From: Euryarchaeota archaeon UBA462
Lineage (GTDB): Archaea > Thermoplasmatota > Poseidoniia > Poseidoniales > Thalassarchaeaceae
Assembly (NCBI GenBank): GCA_002506755.1
Contig: DAYD01000018.1
Location: 1 to 64,000, forward strand
Direction: 5' to 3'
DNA: 64,000 bases
Shown here: positions 37,985 through 46,144 of the stretch, piece after piece
How positions within the stretch are numbered: the stretch's first letter is position 1
Layout: every line of letters begins with the position of its first letter
Notes under the pieces: model-generated
What the model was told of the DNA's origin: nothing
Database searches by the model: none
The model's input: only the letters and a program-made list of their open reading frames with translations
Translations under genes and position numbers: made by a program

Positions 37985-38056
37985 GTACAGGAAGAAAGGT
38001 TCTCGCTGAGTGCATCCCATCCCCTCGCAATTATCTCTCTCCTGTACACCTTTCTT
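37985..38056. repeat. Interleaved pair of inverted repeats between convergent genes map and EamA
   Basis: GTACAGG (37985-37991) pairs with CCTGTAC (38041-38047), and AAGAAAGGT (37992-38000) pairs with ACCTTTCTT (38048-38056). The blocks therefore run A-B...A'-B', so the two stems cross and cannot nest. With no bases between A and B or between A' and B' a stable pseudoknot is sterically doubtful; two mutually exclusive hairpins, or a protein-binding element, are more likely. No gene is seen here. Confidence 0.7.
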
Positions 38057-38094
38057 GATGACTGTGAGGAACACTATAAATTCCCGAAGCGTCA

Positions 38095-39024
38095 TTAGAT
38101 TTCTGCATGTTTTGGATCGGAGCGGTCGGCTCTACCAAACAATGTGACTGCAATGATGGAGGAAAAGATCAGAGTCATACCTGTAATTTGTTGAAGAGAC
38201 GGTTGCTCATCTAAGAGAAAAACCCCCCAAAGGAGTGTTAGAACAGGTTGTAGGAGAACTGCAAAAGACGTGTGAGCTGCTGGTAGTCTGGGAAGCGCAT
38301 AGGTAATAGCTATCCATCCGCAAACTTGGCAGATAAGAGAGAGTGCAATTAGCCAAGCGTGAGCGGGCATCGTGATGGAGAAGTTTACTGGCTGTATGCC
38401 GATTAGAGAGAGTGGCGCAATACCAAAAATCAGTAGCCCAGTTGCAGCTCCTGCGGTGGAGTCGAGCTGAAGACTCACAGAGGGTGCCTGATTACGATTA
38501 GAGTATCGGTAAAGGATAAGGAACGAGGAATAGAAAATTGCAGCAACTAAACCACCAATTACTCCTTTTATCGGATCTGATCCGTAGGGATTATTGTCCC
38601 AAATACCAGAAATTAGGACTAATCCCAACATGACAAGTGGCAGACTTAGGAGAATATACCGATTGGGGCGCTCGCCGAATAAAATCCAGCTAGAAAGTGT
38701 GACGATGATAACCTGCGAGTTTCCGATCATCGTCGCGATTCCACTCCCGATGTAGTCTATTGCACTGTGATATCCAGCAAAGTCGATTGCTAGAAGTATT
38801 CCTGCAGCAAAGGCAAGAGCTCTTTCTGAGCGTTTTCTCGTGTCTTCTTTTTTTAATAGCCATACAAGGATTGCCAAAATTGGTATTGCGTACACCATCC
38901 TAAAGAATGCTCCCGTCAGAGGTGAGGTTTCTGATTGGATGTACAACAGTGGAGCGAAGGAAATCATGGTCGCTCCGGATAGAGCTATCAGCATCGTACG
39001 AGGTTCGTCGGCGGCTGCCGACAT
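38095..39024 (-). CDS. EamA/DMT-superfamily transporter
   Basis: This 309-residue protein has ten predicted membrane helices in two five-helix halves, the EamA (DUF6) pattern of the drug/metabolite transporter superfamily. Near the N-terminus it reads ATMISFAPLLYIQSETSPLTGAFFRMVYAIPILAILVW, with the DMT-typical P and R residues, and later IDYIGSGIATMIGNSQVIIVTLSSWILFGERPN, with the (L/I)FGERP motif. The second half reads LPAAHTSFAVLLQPVLTLLWGVFLLDEQPSLQQITGM, repeating that pattern. Such proteins export amino acids, metabolites or drugs; the substrate is unknown. It starts 9 bp after the glutaredoxin gene. Confidence 0.9.
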   Translation of the reverse strand: MSAAADEPRTMLIALSGATMISFAPLLYIQSETSPLTGAFFRMVYAIPILAILVWLLKKEDTRKRSERALAFAAGILLAIDFAGYHSAIDYIGSGIATMIGNSQVIIVTLSSWILFGERPNRYILLSLPLVMLGLVLISGIWDNNPYGSDPIKGVIGGLVAAIFYSSFLILYRYSNRNQAPSVSLQLDSTAGAATGLLIFGIAPLSLIGIQPVNFSITMPAHAWLIALSLICQVCGWIAITYALPRLPAAHTSFAVLLQPVLTLLWGVFLLDEQPSLQQITGMTLIFSSIIAVTLFGRADRSDPKHAEI

Positions 39025-39033
39025 TGAATCAAC

Positions 39034-39378
39034 TCACTCTGAAGAGTCTTTTGAAGCAACCATCTCACTCAGCTCTCCACTTTGGTACATCTCTATTGCT
39101 ATGTCTGAGCCTCCTATTAGCTCCCCATTGATGAAGATTTGAGGAATTGTTGGAAAGTCTGACCACTCCTTGAGTGATGGTCGAGCCCTAGGGTCGGACA
39201 GAACGTTAACGCAGGCAAACGACTCTATGCCAAGTTCTTGGGCTACCATGCTAACAACTTGTGCTCCCCTTGCTGAGAATCCACACTGGGGCTGATCTGG
39301 AGTTCCCTTCATGAATATCACAATCTGGTTATCTTCGACTACTTTTTGCAATTCTTCCGCTGTCCATTCAAAACTCAT
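39034..39378 (-). CDS. Monothiol glutaredoxin, Grx4/GrxD (CGFS) type
   Basis: The ATG at 39378 (MSFEW) is chosen over one 23 codons upstream, because that upstream part overlaps bolA in another frame. The roughly 114-residue protein carries VIFMKGTPDQPQCGFSARGAQVV with the CGFS active site (about 28-32) and the glutathione-binding WSDFPTIPQIFINGELIGGSDI (about 69-90). CGFS glutaredoxins hold and transfer [2Fe-2S] clusters, often as heterodimers with BolA proteins. bolA ends 4 bp upstream, a strong context for that function. This gene is typical of bacteria and mitochondria and rare in archaea. Confidence 0.93.
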   Translation of the reverse strand: MSFEWTAEELQKVVEDNQIVIFMKGTPDQPQCGFSARGAQVVSMVAQELGIESFACVNVLSDPRARPSLKEWSDFPTIPQIFINGELIGGSDIAIEMYQSGELSEMVASKDSSE

Positions 39379-39382
39379 ATCG

Positions 39383-39706
39383 TCACTCACCCTTTGGTCT
39401 TCGTATGTGCACCCCAAAAAAGCCTTGTTCTTGACCGTGTGGGTCAAAGGCAGTTTTTCCGGAGTCTTCAGCCTGTTTGGGGGTCATGCATTTCAGGTCT
39501 AGTGCGTGAACTGTGTTGGAAGCAATGTAAGACTTGAAATGATCTAGAATTGGCTTCTGCCTTTGTAGGGGCCTTACTCCCTCATAAGTCTCGGATATTA
39601 CACGGACGTGAAAATGATCCCCCGTACCATGTAAATCTGAAACTTCGATTTTTGCATCCGGAACCACCTTCATTACTTCTTGTGTCATCCAATCTACTGT
39701 GACCAT
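39383..39706 (-). CDS. BolA-family protein
   Basis: The ATG at 39706 is preferred to an in-frame TTG at 39721. The 107-residue product has the BolA fold: VVPDAKIEVSDLHGTGDHFHVRVISETYEGVRPLQRQKPILDHFKSYIASNTVHALDLKCMTPKQ. It keeps the invariant His in GDHFHV and the VHAL.LK strand. The pattern is closer to the short IbaG/BolA2-like group, with an extra tail of about 25 residues (TAFDPHGQEQGFFGVHIRRPKGE). BolA proteins bind a [2Fe-2S] cluster with CGFS glutaredoxin. The grx gene begins 4 bp after this stop. Confidence 0.93.
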   Translation of the reverse strand: MVTVDWMTQEVMKVVPDAKIEVSDLHGTGDHFHVRVISETYEGVRPLQRQKPILDHFKSYIASNTVHALDLKCMTPKQAEDSGKTAFDPHGQEQGFFGVHIRRPKGE

Positions 39707-39736
39707 GTATGCCGAAACCAAATGGTCGATTTGAAA

Positions 39737-40417
39737 CTACGTTTCTAGAGATTTGTAAATAGACTCTAGATTTTCCTTGATTGTTGCCCTGTCATTGATT
39801 AGACCTGAACCCACGACAGCGATATCAATACCCCATCCCGATACCATAGCTGCATTGTGGTCCTTTACCCCTCCATCGATCATCAGTTTTGTTGTTTTAC
39901 CCCCATTCTTAACCTGTGAGTCTATGGCTTTTCTGATATTCTTAACCTTTTTCTCCACCTCTGGAATGAATGACTGGCCCCCTTTTCCTGGAACTACGGA
40001 CATAACAAGGACTAGGTCGAGATCGGGTAGTATTTCCATCACATCTTCCTCAGAAGTATCCGGATTTAGAACGCATCCCGCCATTGCTCCAGATTGATGT
40101 ATTTTCTTAATTAGAGTAGGAAAATCCTCCACAGCCTCGATGTGGCAAATGATCAAGTCTGCACCAGCATTAACATACTGGTCCCAAGTTTCTTCGGCAT
40201 TAGTGATCATTAGGTGGCTATCAATTGTAATTTCTGGGCCAACTCTATCTCTGATTGATCGAATTATTTCAGGACCGAAGGTGATTGTACGATTGATCAC
40301 CCAATTTCCATCCATGACATCCATGTGTAGCCAATCGATTCCTGCTTCTATGGCCTCATCGAGTTTCTCTCCCAATCTGCAGAAATCAACCGTCAGGATA
40401 CTAGGCGCTACCTTCAC
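39737..40417 (-). CDS. rpe: Ribulose-phosphate 3-epimerase
   Basis: The enzyme interconverts ribulose-5-P and xylulose-5-P in the non-oxidative pentose phosphate pathway. The family usually begins close to the first strand KVAPSIL; GTG 40417 (reading VKVAPSILTVDF), preceded by AGGGAG, is therefore the likely start, though the frame extends to 40486. Motifs: APSILTVDFCRLGEKLDEAIEAGIDWLHMDVMDGNWVINRTITFGPEII (the DVMDG metal/substrate segment), IDSHLMI (about 68-74), VMSVVPGKGGQSFIPEVEKKV (about 139-159), LMIDGGVKDHNA (about 178-189). It heads the run rpe-bolA-grx-EamA and is divergent from thioredoxin. Confidence 0.93.
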   Translation of the reverse strand: MKVAPSILTVDFCRLGEKLDEAIEAGIDWLHMDVMDGNWVINRTITFGPEIIRSIRDRVGPEITIDSHLMITNAEETWDQYVNAGADLIICHIEAVEDFPTLIKKIHQSGAMAGCVLNPDTSEEDVMEILPDLDLVLVMSVVPGKGGQSFIPEVEKKVKNIRKAIDSQVKNGGKTTKLMIDGGVKDHNAAMVSGWGIDIAVVGSGLINDRATIKENLESIYKSLET

Positions 40418-40527
40418 AATACTCCCTGAGGTGCCGGAAGAGGTCGAGGTTCTCAATACCTTGTGAAGAATTTCTGAAAAATGCACATGTTGATAGCGTC
40501 AACTGTGATCCGAAAGGTGGGGATATA

Positions 40528-40845
40528 GTGGGAAAGGTAGTTGATGTAAGTGATTCTGACTTTGATGTAGCGACAAACAGTGACGAATGGGTCTTAGTGG
40601 ATTTCTGGGCCCCATGGTGCGGCCCTTGCAGGATGGTGGGGCCCGTTTTATCCCAGATTGCCGAGGAGAGAGAAATTACGATTGCGAAGGTGAATACCGA
40701 CGTGAATCCAATGACCTCTGGCAAGTTTGGTATTCGCGGAATTCCGGCGTTGATTTTGTTCAAGGATGGGGAAATTGTGGACAGGATGACCGGTGCCATG
40801 CCCAAGCAGGGAATGGACTCTTGGCTAGATCGGCATATGACTTAA
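40528..40845 (+). CDS. trxA: Thioredoxin
   Basis: The GTG at 40528, after the Shine-Dalgarno AGGTGGGG, starts a 105-residue thioredoxin. It has VLVDFWAPWCGPCRMVGPVLSQIA (active site WCGPC, about 30-34), VNTDVNPMTSGKFGIRGIPALILFKDGE (cis-Pro in GIPAL) and the C-terminal helix. It reduces protein disulfides in the cytoplasm. It overlaps the tail of the STAND ATPase gene by 4 bp and is divergent from rpe; the nearby BolA/Grx genes make this a small redox and Fe-S cluster neighbourhood. Confidence 0.97.
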   Translation: MGKVVDVSDSDFDVATNSDEWVLVDFWAPWCGPCRMVGPVLSQIAEEREITIAKVNTDVNPMTSGKFGIRGIPALILFKDGEIVDRMTGAMPKQGMDSWLDRHMT

Positions 40846-42419
40846 CATTGTGATTCTTGCAATTTCCTGGCTCTTTCACTGATTGGTTTGCCGGCTTCCC
40901 TGAGTAATCTCGACCTAAGGGCTTCATGGAGCCATAACCCTCCATCCAATTCAATCATTAATCCCCGCTCGATAAGTTGTTTTGGGGGGCTTCCATCCAC
41001 TCCTGCTGCTCTTGCCAGGGTGTGCCATGGAATGGGTTTGTCCGAGACTGCAAGAATTGAAAGCAACTCTCTATGGTCATTTGGTAAAACATTGAGGATT
41101 TCTTCGTCCAAAAAGCGAAGCCAGTCCACATGGATCGTCTCTCCGTATATTTCCAGTAATTCTACTGCTAATGGGTGTCCCCCTGTCATTCTGTGAATTT
41201 GCTCAGCAGGAACAAGTCCTGAGTAATCCATCAATCCCAGCCATTCTGATAACTCTTCCAAAGACAGGCCGGATAGGTTGATTTCCTTCACTCTTTTTCT
41301 AGTGTGAACATCCCTCCTATCGTAGAACATAAGGCTGGTCCTTGAAATAATCATTAGTCTCAATTTAGTGGTTTCTGCAATCTGTAAAAGAGCTCCCAGT
41401 AGATAGTCTCCTGTGGTTCCAATATTGTGAACATCATCGAGAATTATCAATAATTCATCCGAAGTACTACTATCTTGACCGAGGATTTCATTCTCATCTA
41501 TTAAGTGGGCGCAGAGCCTCCTTCTTAACGAGTCGATGTCGATTTTTGATGCTGGTTTGTAGGGCAAGGAATCCAGAACATTGTATGGATCAGAATTTTT
41601 GTCTACAATACCGATTTTATGTAGAAGACTCGTTGCTATTCCCAAGGAAGAGTCCCAAGGTTGGCAAGGATAGTACATGATATCTGTTTCTTCGTCTGAT
41701 TCGATCAATTCTGAAATCCAATCTGAAACCAAAGTCGTCTTTCCACAGCCTGCTATGCCAGAGAGTGCTAACATGGGCATTTCTGAATTGTGCCAGTCTC
41801 TGAGCTCATCTTTCTCTTTCTTCCTACCGTGAACAGTTCTAGTCAGAGGAGGTCTATCGTGATAGGTCGAGTGGGCTCCCATAAGTATGGATAGAGAGCC
41901 TGGGGGTGGCTGTAGATTTTCTTTCTTGACTAGCGCTCCAAATCTTATGTCTCCAAAGTTGAGAACCCCCTCGTGCTGAGAATGCATGAGTATCTGCAGC
42001 AAACTAAGGCCTGCACGAAGTCTTTTGGCGGCCTGATCGGCCCTAATTTCAAGTAACTCTCCGTCTTTTGATCTAATTAGGACCATCGCCGATTCAAACT
42101 TGGAGATTCTTCTTCTGGCTGTATTCCTTCCTTCTTCTGTGAGTTGCCATGTCTTTTGACGTCTGTTTTCACCCCTTATTGTTCTACTATGCTGTGAAAT
42201 TAGTCCTTTCAAGGAGAGTTTTCTCATGGCTCTAGAGACGTTTGGGGGGTGCATTGCGCATGATTCCGCTATCCCAAGCCTTGTGACGTCATAAGTTACG
42301 ATATAGTGGTCTGCTTGGTAATCTTGTTCCAATAAGTGAAGGAGAATTCTGTCTTCCACAGGGACAGTCTGACCGGGTTCCCTTCTTGGCATGGAAGCTA
42401 CGGCTAAGGATCTAGGCAT
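40842..42419 (-). CDS. Winged-helix STAND-type ATPase regulator
   Basis: The start is taken at ATG 42419 (MPRSLAVAS); ATG 42392 is an alternative, and the longer frame would run into the divergent iron gene. The roughly 525-residue protein begins with a winged-helix domain (about 15-85, VTYDVTRLGIAESCAMHPPNVSRAMRKLSLKGLISQ). A NACHT/AAA ATPase of the STAND class follows: Walker A LSGIAGCGKTTLVSDW (about 217-232), Walker B LLIILDDVHNIGTTGD (about 318-333), sensor IISRT, and the STAND marker MTGGHPLAVELLEIYG (about 407-422). A second winged-helix-like region lies at about 450-510. This resembles archaeal relatives of MalT/LuxR-type regulators. The inducer is unknown; divergence from the ferritin-VIT1 gene suggests it might control that gene. 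Confidence 0.8.
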   Translation of the reverse strand: MPRSLAVASMPRREPGQTVPVEDRILLHLLEQDYQADHYIVTYDVTRLGIAESCAMHPPNVSRAMRKLSLKGLISQHSRTIRGENRRQKTWQLTEEGRNTARRRISKFESAMVLIRSKDGELLEIRADQAAKRLRAGLSLLQILMHSQHEGVLNFGDIRFGALVKKENLQPPPGSLSILMGAHSTYHDRPPLTRTVHGRKKEKDELRDWHNSEMPMLALSGIAGCGKTTLVSDWISELIESDEETDIMYYPCQPWDSSLGIATSLLHKIGIVDKNSDPYNVLDSLPYKPASKIDIDSLRRRLCAHLIDENEILGQDSSTSDELLIILDDVHNIGTTGDYLLGALLQIAETTKLRLMIISRTSLMFYDRRDVHTRKRVKEINLSGLSLEELSEWLGLMDYSGLVPAEQIHRMTGGHPLAVELLEIYGETIHVDWLRFLDEEILNVLPNDHRELLSILAVSDKPIPWHTLARAAGVDGSPPKQLIERGLMIELDGGLWLHEALRSRLLREAGKPISERARKLQESQC

Positions 42420-42488
42420 CAAGAGTTCGGGGGTTAGATAACTATTGAAAAAGCAGAAATTCAATAGAAATGGTGTCGATGGGGTGTT

Positions 42489-43370
42489 ATGAACGAATCT
42501 ATGCGAGCCAGACTTTTGGGTCTCCAAAAAATGGAAGCTACTGAATCAAGGGTGTATAGGAAGTTAGCTGTAATGCAGGCGGATCCAGTTAATCGTACTA
42601 TTCTGGAAGGAATTGCTATGGAAGAGGAAAGACACGAATCAGAAATTAGGAAGCTTACCGGTAAGGATGTTAAGCCGAATATGCTGAAGGTTTGGAAGTA
42701 CATCATTCTAGCAAAATTATTCGGGTTTACATTTTCAGTAAAAATGATGGAAGCCACTGAGAAAGACTTGGCGACAGAATATAGAGATCTTGGTTTGCAC
42801 GATATTGCAAATGAAGAGGAAGAGCACGAGAAAAATATGATTGGCATGCTGGATGAGGAGAGATTGAGATATTCTGGTAGTGTGGTTCTGGGTATGTCTG
42901 ATGCCCTAGTAGAGCTTACTGGAGCCTTGGCAGGACTTACCTTTGCCCTCCAGGATTTACGCCTAGTTGCGTTAGCTGGATTGGTCACGGGAATAGCCGC
43001 TTCGTTCAGCATGGGTGCTTCCGAGTACTTGTCTTCAAGGGCCGAGAAAAAGGAGGGGTCAGCACTCAGAGCCGCTTTCTTCACCTGGATCTCCTATCTA
43101 ATCACGGTACTTCTCCTAGTTTCTCCATACTTACTTATTCAATCAGGATTCTCGGCCTATGATGGAATTGAAACTCACTCTCAGGCCCTGATTGGGACCT
43201 TTGCATTGGGTCTACTAATTGTTGCAATCTTCAACTTCTACGTTTCAGTTGTTGAGGAGGTGTCTTTCAAAGCACGCTTTCTAGAGATGGCGGCAATACT
43301 TGGGGGAGTGAGTCTGATCTCATATGCTATCGGAATTCTACTCAGAGGGGTTCTGGGAATAGAAGTTTGA
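42489..43370 (+). CDS. Ferritin-like/VIT1 (CCC1) fusion membrane iron transporter, MbfA-like
   Basis: Residues 1 to about 130 form a ferritin-like four-helix bundle with the carboxylate pattern: ATESRVYRKL, then GIAMEEERHESEIRKLTG (ExxRH), TEKDLATEYRDLG, and IANEEEEHEKNM (ExxEH). Residues about 135-293 are a VIT1/CCC1 transporter with five membrane helices, including SGSVVLGMSDALVELTGALAGLTFAL and GLVTGIAASFSMGASEYLSSRAEKKEG. This layout matches membrane-bound ferritin A, an iron (or manganese) exporter protecting against metal and peroxide stress. Transport direction is inferred from family members. It is divergent from the STAND regulator (69-bp gap). Confidence 0.9.
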   Translation: MNESMRARLLGLQKMEATESRVYRKLAVMQADPVNRTILEGIAMEEERHESEIRKLTGKDVKPNMLKVWKYIILAKLFGFTFSVKMMEATEKDLATEYRDLGLHDIANEEEEHEKNMIGMLDEERLRYSGSVVLGMSDALVELTGALAGLTFALQDLRLVALAGLVTGIAASFSMGASEYLSSRAEKKEGSALRAAFFTWISYLITVLLLVSPYLLIQSGFSAYDGIETHSQALIGTFALGLLIVAIFNFYVSVVEEVSFKARFLEMAAILGGVSLISYAIGILLRGVLGIEV

Positions 43371-43421
43371 TTCTAAGAATCCCTATCAAACGTATTTGTA
43401 TGATGTGTAAGTCCGCTTGTT

Positions 43422-44924
43422 ATGGAATCTTACGAGGAGCTGCTTTCTAGATTGAAGGATATCGAATTGATTGGTCAAATTGGCAGCTTACTTAGCTGGG
43501 ATCAAGAGGTTCTGATGCCCCCAAACGCAGCACCAATTAGAGCTGAACAACTAGCTTGGATTTCGAAGACCGCACATGAGAGGCTTACCGATCCTAAGAT
43601 TGGAAACTTACTGGATGAGGTCGGAAGTCGAGACAACCTAAGCAAGGTCGAATTGGCCAATCTTAGGTTAGCGAGGCAATCTTATGAAAGAGCGACAAAA
43701 CTACCTACGGAGTTCGTAGAAGAAATGGCTATGCACAAATCGAAATCGCTGATTTCATGGACTGAAGCCAGGGAAAAGGATGACTTCTCCATCTTCCGAG
43801 AGGACCTTTCTGTGTCAATAGATCATGCTAGGAGGAAAGCGGATTTCTTGGGTTATGAGGAGCTTAGGTATGATGCCCTATTGGATCTCTATGAAAGCGG
43901 ACTTACAGTTGATACGCTGGATCCTTTATTCTCTGGTCTTAGAGATAAAGTGGCACCTTTGATTAAAGCGGTTTCTGAGGGAGCAAGCAGACCAGATTTG
44001 TCATGGGTAGAGGATAATTCCTGGAAGCAAGAATCACAAGAGGCGTTGAGTCAAAGTATTTCAGAAGCGATTGGTTTCAATTTCTCCTCAGGTAGGAGGG
44101 ATAGATCGACCCATCCGTTTTGCGGGGGTCCTAATCCAGATGATGTTAGGTGGACAACACGATATAATGAGAGTGAGCCGTTTGGCTCCTTATTTGGATC
44201 AATGCACGAAACGGGGCATGGAACCTATGAACAGGGACGCCCAAGGAATTTAGATTTCCAGCCAGCAGGGAAGGCGAACGGTTTGGGGATTCATGAGAGC
44301 CAGAGTCGCCTTTGGGAAAACCAAGTAGGGAGATCGAGAGCTTTCTGCGATTGGTCTCTTTCTATATGGAAGGAGTGCTTTCCAGAGAATATGAGTGGAG
44401 TTGATTCAGAGCAACTATGGCGAGCAGTTAACTTGGTAGAGCCAGGACTAATTCGAGTGGATGCTGATGAGGCAACATACAACCTGCACATCATGATAAG
44501 ATACGAGATTGAGAAGCAGCTTATATCTGGAGAAATTGAGGTAGATGAGCTACCTGATCTCTGGGACTCAATGTATGAGGAGTTTTTAGGAATTAAGCCC
44601 CCCAATCGCTCAGAGGGGATCTTACAGGATATACATTGGTCGATGGGTGCGATAGGGTACTTCCCAACATACACTTTGGGAAATCTGTATGCCGCACAAC
44701 TACTTGAGGCAGCAAAGAAGGAGTTGCCAAACCACGAGGATCAAGTCAGGAGTGGAGACTTTCAACCTCTTCTAAATTGGATGAGGAAGAACGTTCATTC
44801 AAGAGGAAGTGTTTTGGAACCTGCAGCCCTAATTGAAGAGGCCACGGGATCCCCTCCTTCGCCCGATGCCTTCGTTGATTATCTCAGCGCTAAGGTAGAA
44901 AGATTGTACGGGGTCACTGCCTAA
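43422..44924 (+). CDS. M32-family metallocarboxypeptidase (Taq type)
   Basis: This 500-residue protein has the M32 pattern. The N-terminal part carries LLSWDQEVLMPPNAAPIRAEQLAWISKTAHERLTDP. The zinc site is SMHETGHGTYEQG (HExxH, about 261-265), followed by the third-ligand region GLGIHESQSRLWENQVGRS (HESQSR, about 289-294). Typical also are IRVDADEATYNLHIMIRYEIEKQLI (about 345-369) and GILQDIHWSMGAIGYFPTYTLGNLYAAQL. The usual HEFGH reads HETGH here. It removes C-terminal residues from peptides, consistent with the proteinaceous-substrate lifestyle of Poseidoniales. There is no signal peptide, so it is cytoplasmic. The neighbouring propeller gene follows closely. Confidence 0.95.
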   Translation: MESYEELLSRLKDIELIGQIGSLLSWDQEVLMPPNAAPIRAEQLAWISKTAHERLTDPKIGNLLDEVGSRDNLSKVELANLRLARQSYERATKLPTEFVEEMAMHKSKSLISWTEAREKDDFSIFREDLSVSIDHARRKADFLGYEELRYDALLDLYESGLTVDTLDPLFSGLRDKVAPLIKAVSEGASRPDLSWVEDNSWKQESQEALSQSISEAIGFNFSSGRRDRSTHPFCGGPNPDDVRWTTRYNESEPFGSLFGSMHETGHGTYEQGRPRNLDFQPAGKANGLGIHESQSRLWENQVGRSRAFCDWSLSIWKECFPENMSGVDSEQLWRAVNLVEPGLIRVDADEATYNLHIMIRYEIEKQLISGEIEVDELPDLWDSMYEEFLGIKPPNRSEGILQDIHWSMGAIGYFPTYTLGNLYAAQLLEAAKKELPNHEDQVRSGDFQPLLNWMRKNVHSRGSVLEPAALIEEATGSPPSPDAFVDYLSAKVERLYGVTA

Positions 44925-44964
44925 AAATTTGAAAAGTCGATATGTTGGACCTCTTTCGAGTATC

Positions 44965-46050
44965 ATGATCAAACCTAGTCTGGAGGGTTGCGCATCTCTA
45001 ACTAGGGACATCGGGAGTAGTTGCACTTTGCTTAATTTACGTGATGGTTATCTTATCGCTGGTACAAAAAGTGGCAAAATTTCCTGTTGGAGGATATCAG
45101 ATGGTTCCAATATATGGGAGAGAGATTTCGACGGCCCGTGCAATGACAGCGATATATTCGGAGCTTGTATTTACATTACCGAATCAAACAAGGTACACTC
45201 AATTGACTTCGCTGATGGTAGGGTCAATTGGACAGTAGAATTGGAAGGTTCGGTTGATTTGATTAGTGCTGGTGAAGGCCATATATGGGTCACTTCATCT
45301 ATTTACAATTTTGAAATTCAAGATTTTGTCGAGGGAGCAGTTTGCCAAATTGATCTGAACGGAAAAAGAATAGGAACATGGTCTACAGAAGGAAGGGCCT
45401 GGTCTCTAACTAACGTGAAAGGTGTAGCATACCTTGGGCTTAGTAGGCCAAGATGTGGTTTTTGCATCATATCTCACGAACGGATAGAGTACTTTCCATT
45501 GGATCATTCCTCCCCAGTCACAGTTGGAGATGGAAATGAAATAAATGGGGTTATTTTCGGACATAGTGATGGTGGAGCTTCCCAGCTAATTAACGGTGAG
45601 GTTTCCACATTTTCTGCTCGAGGATCGTCTGCGACAGCAATTCATTGCTCAGATGGATGGGTAATTGGGCTTGAAAATGGAGAAATTCGAGGAATGGGTA
45701 ATTTTGGATCTTGGAAATCAAATTTAGAAGGGCGAATAGAAGAGTTTTCGATTGGCCCCTCATTGGACGAAACCAACGTTTTGTGGGCTTCTTCTTGGGA
45801 GTATGCTAGCGAAATAAGCTTGTTCGATATAGCGAGTGGAGAAGTTATTCTGAAAATGGAGCACTCGGACAGAATTTCCCACATGTGTGGATCCCAGAAT
45901 GTAATTTGCTTTGGCGATACTAATGGCAATTTATTTATTTTAGAGGCTGAGGTTTTTCGGCGTCGTTTACAACAATTTCGGCCCACCTTTGTAGAGAGTG
46001 GTATGGAGTCGGAAATGAGGAAGAAAATACGTGAGCTGAGGCGGGATTAG
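44965..46050 (+). CDS. PQQ/WD-like beta-propeller protein
   Basis: The ATG at 44965 is preferred to a TTG at 44929 and gives about 361 residues. The repeating units (GYLIAGTKSGKISCWRISDGSNIWERDFDGP, ACIYITESNKVHSIDFADGRVNWTVELEGS, VAYLGLSRPRCGFCIISH, NVICFGDTNGNLFILEAEVF) have the G-dG-i-cwd--dG pattern of PQQ-like or WD-type propeller blades, about 7 in number. No signal peptide is seen, and the basic C-terminus (MRKKIRELRRD) suggests a cytoplasmic protein. The function is unknown; it probably binds proteins. Its stop lies just ahead of a strong inverted repeat and the structured RNA region. Confidence 0.7.
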   Translation: MIKPSLEGCASLTRDIGSSCTLLNLRDGYLIAGTKSGKISCWRISDGSNIWERDFDGPCNDSDIFGACIYITESNKVHSIDFADGRVNWTVELEGSVDLISAGEGHIWVTSSIYNFEIQDFVEGAVCQIDLNGKRIGTWSTEGRAWSLTNVKGVAYLGLSRPRCGFCIISHERIEYFPLDHSSPVTVGDGNEINGVIFGHSDGGASQLINGEVSTFSARGSSATAIHCSDGWVIGLENGEIRGMGNFGSWKSNLEGRIEEFSIGPSLDETNVLWASSWEYASEISLFDIASGEVILKMEHSDRISHMCGSQNVICFGDTNGNLFILEAEVFRRRLQQFRPTFVESGMESEMRKKIRELRRD

Positions 46051-46054
46051 TTTG

Positions 46055-46092
46055 CACTGGAAAAACATGTTTTTACACCCTCATTTCCAGTG
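46055..46092 (+). terminator. Nested palindromes after the propeller gene
   Basis: CACTGGAAA (46055-46063) is repeated inverted as TTTCCAGTG (46084-46092). Inside the first arm lies a perfect 14-bp palindrome, AAAAACATGTTTTT (46061-46074). It starts 5 bp after the stop at 46050. It could end the upstream transcript or bind a regulator of the RNA promoter that follows. Confidence 0.55.
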
Positions 46093-46109
46093 TACTGCGC
46101 CTAAATTGT

Positions 46110-46122
46110 CGAAATGTTTATG
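46110..46122 (+). promoter_or_regulatory. Candidate archaeal promoter (BRE + TATA) for the structured RNA
   Basis: CGAAA (46110-46114) followed by TGTTTATG (46115-46122) resembles an archaeal BRE and TATA box. The usual 25-base spacing puts the transcription start near 46145, just before the structured segment. This is inference from pattern only. Confidence 0.4.
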
Positions 46123-46144
46123 AGCCGGTCATAACCCTGTATTC

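Noticed and set aside
37905..38094. A tRNA or C/D-box RNA between map and the EamA gene
   Set aside because: No TTCGA loop or acceptor pairing; one TGATGA is present but no ordered C-D'-C'-D set.
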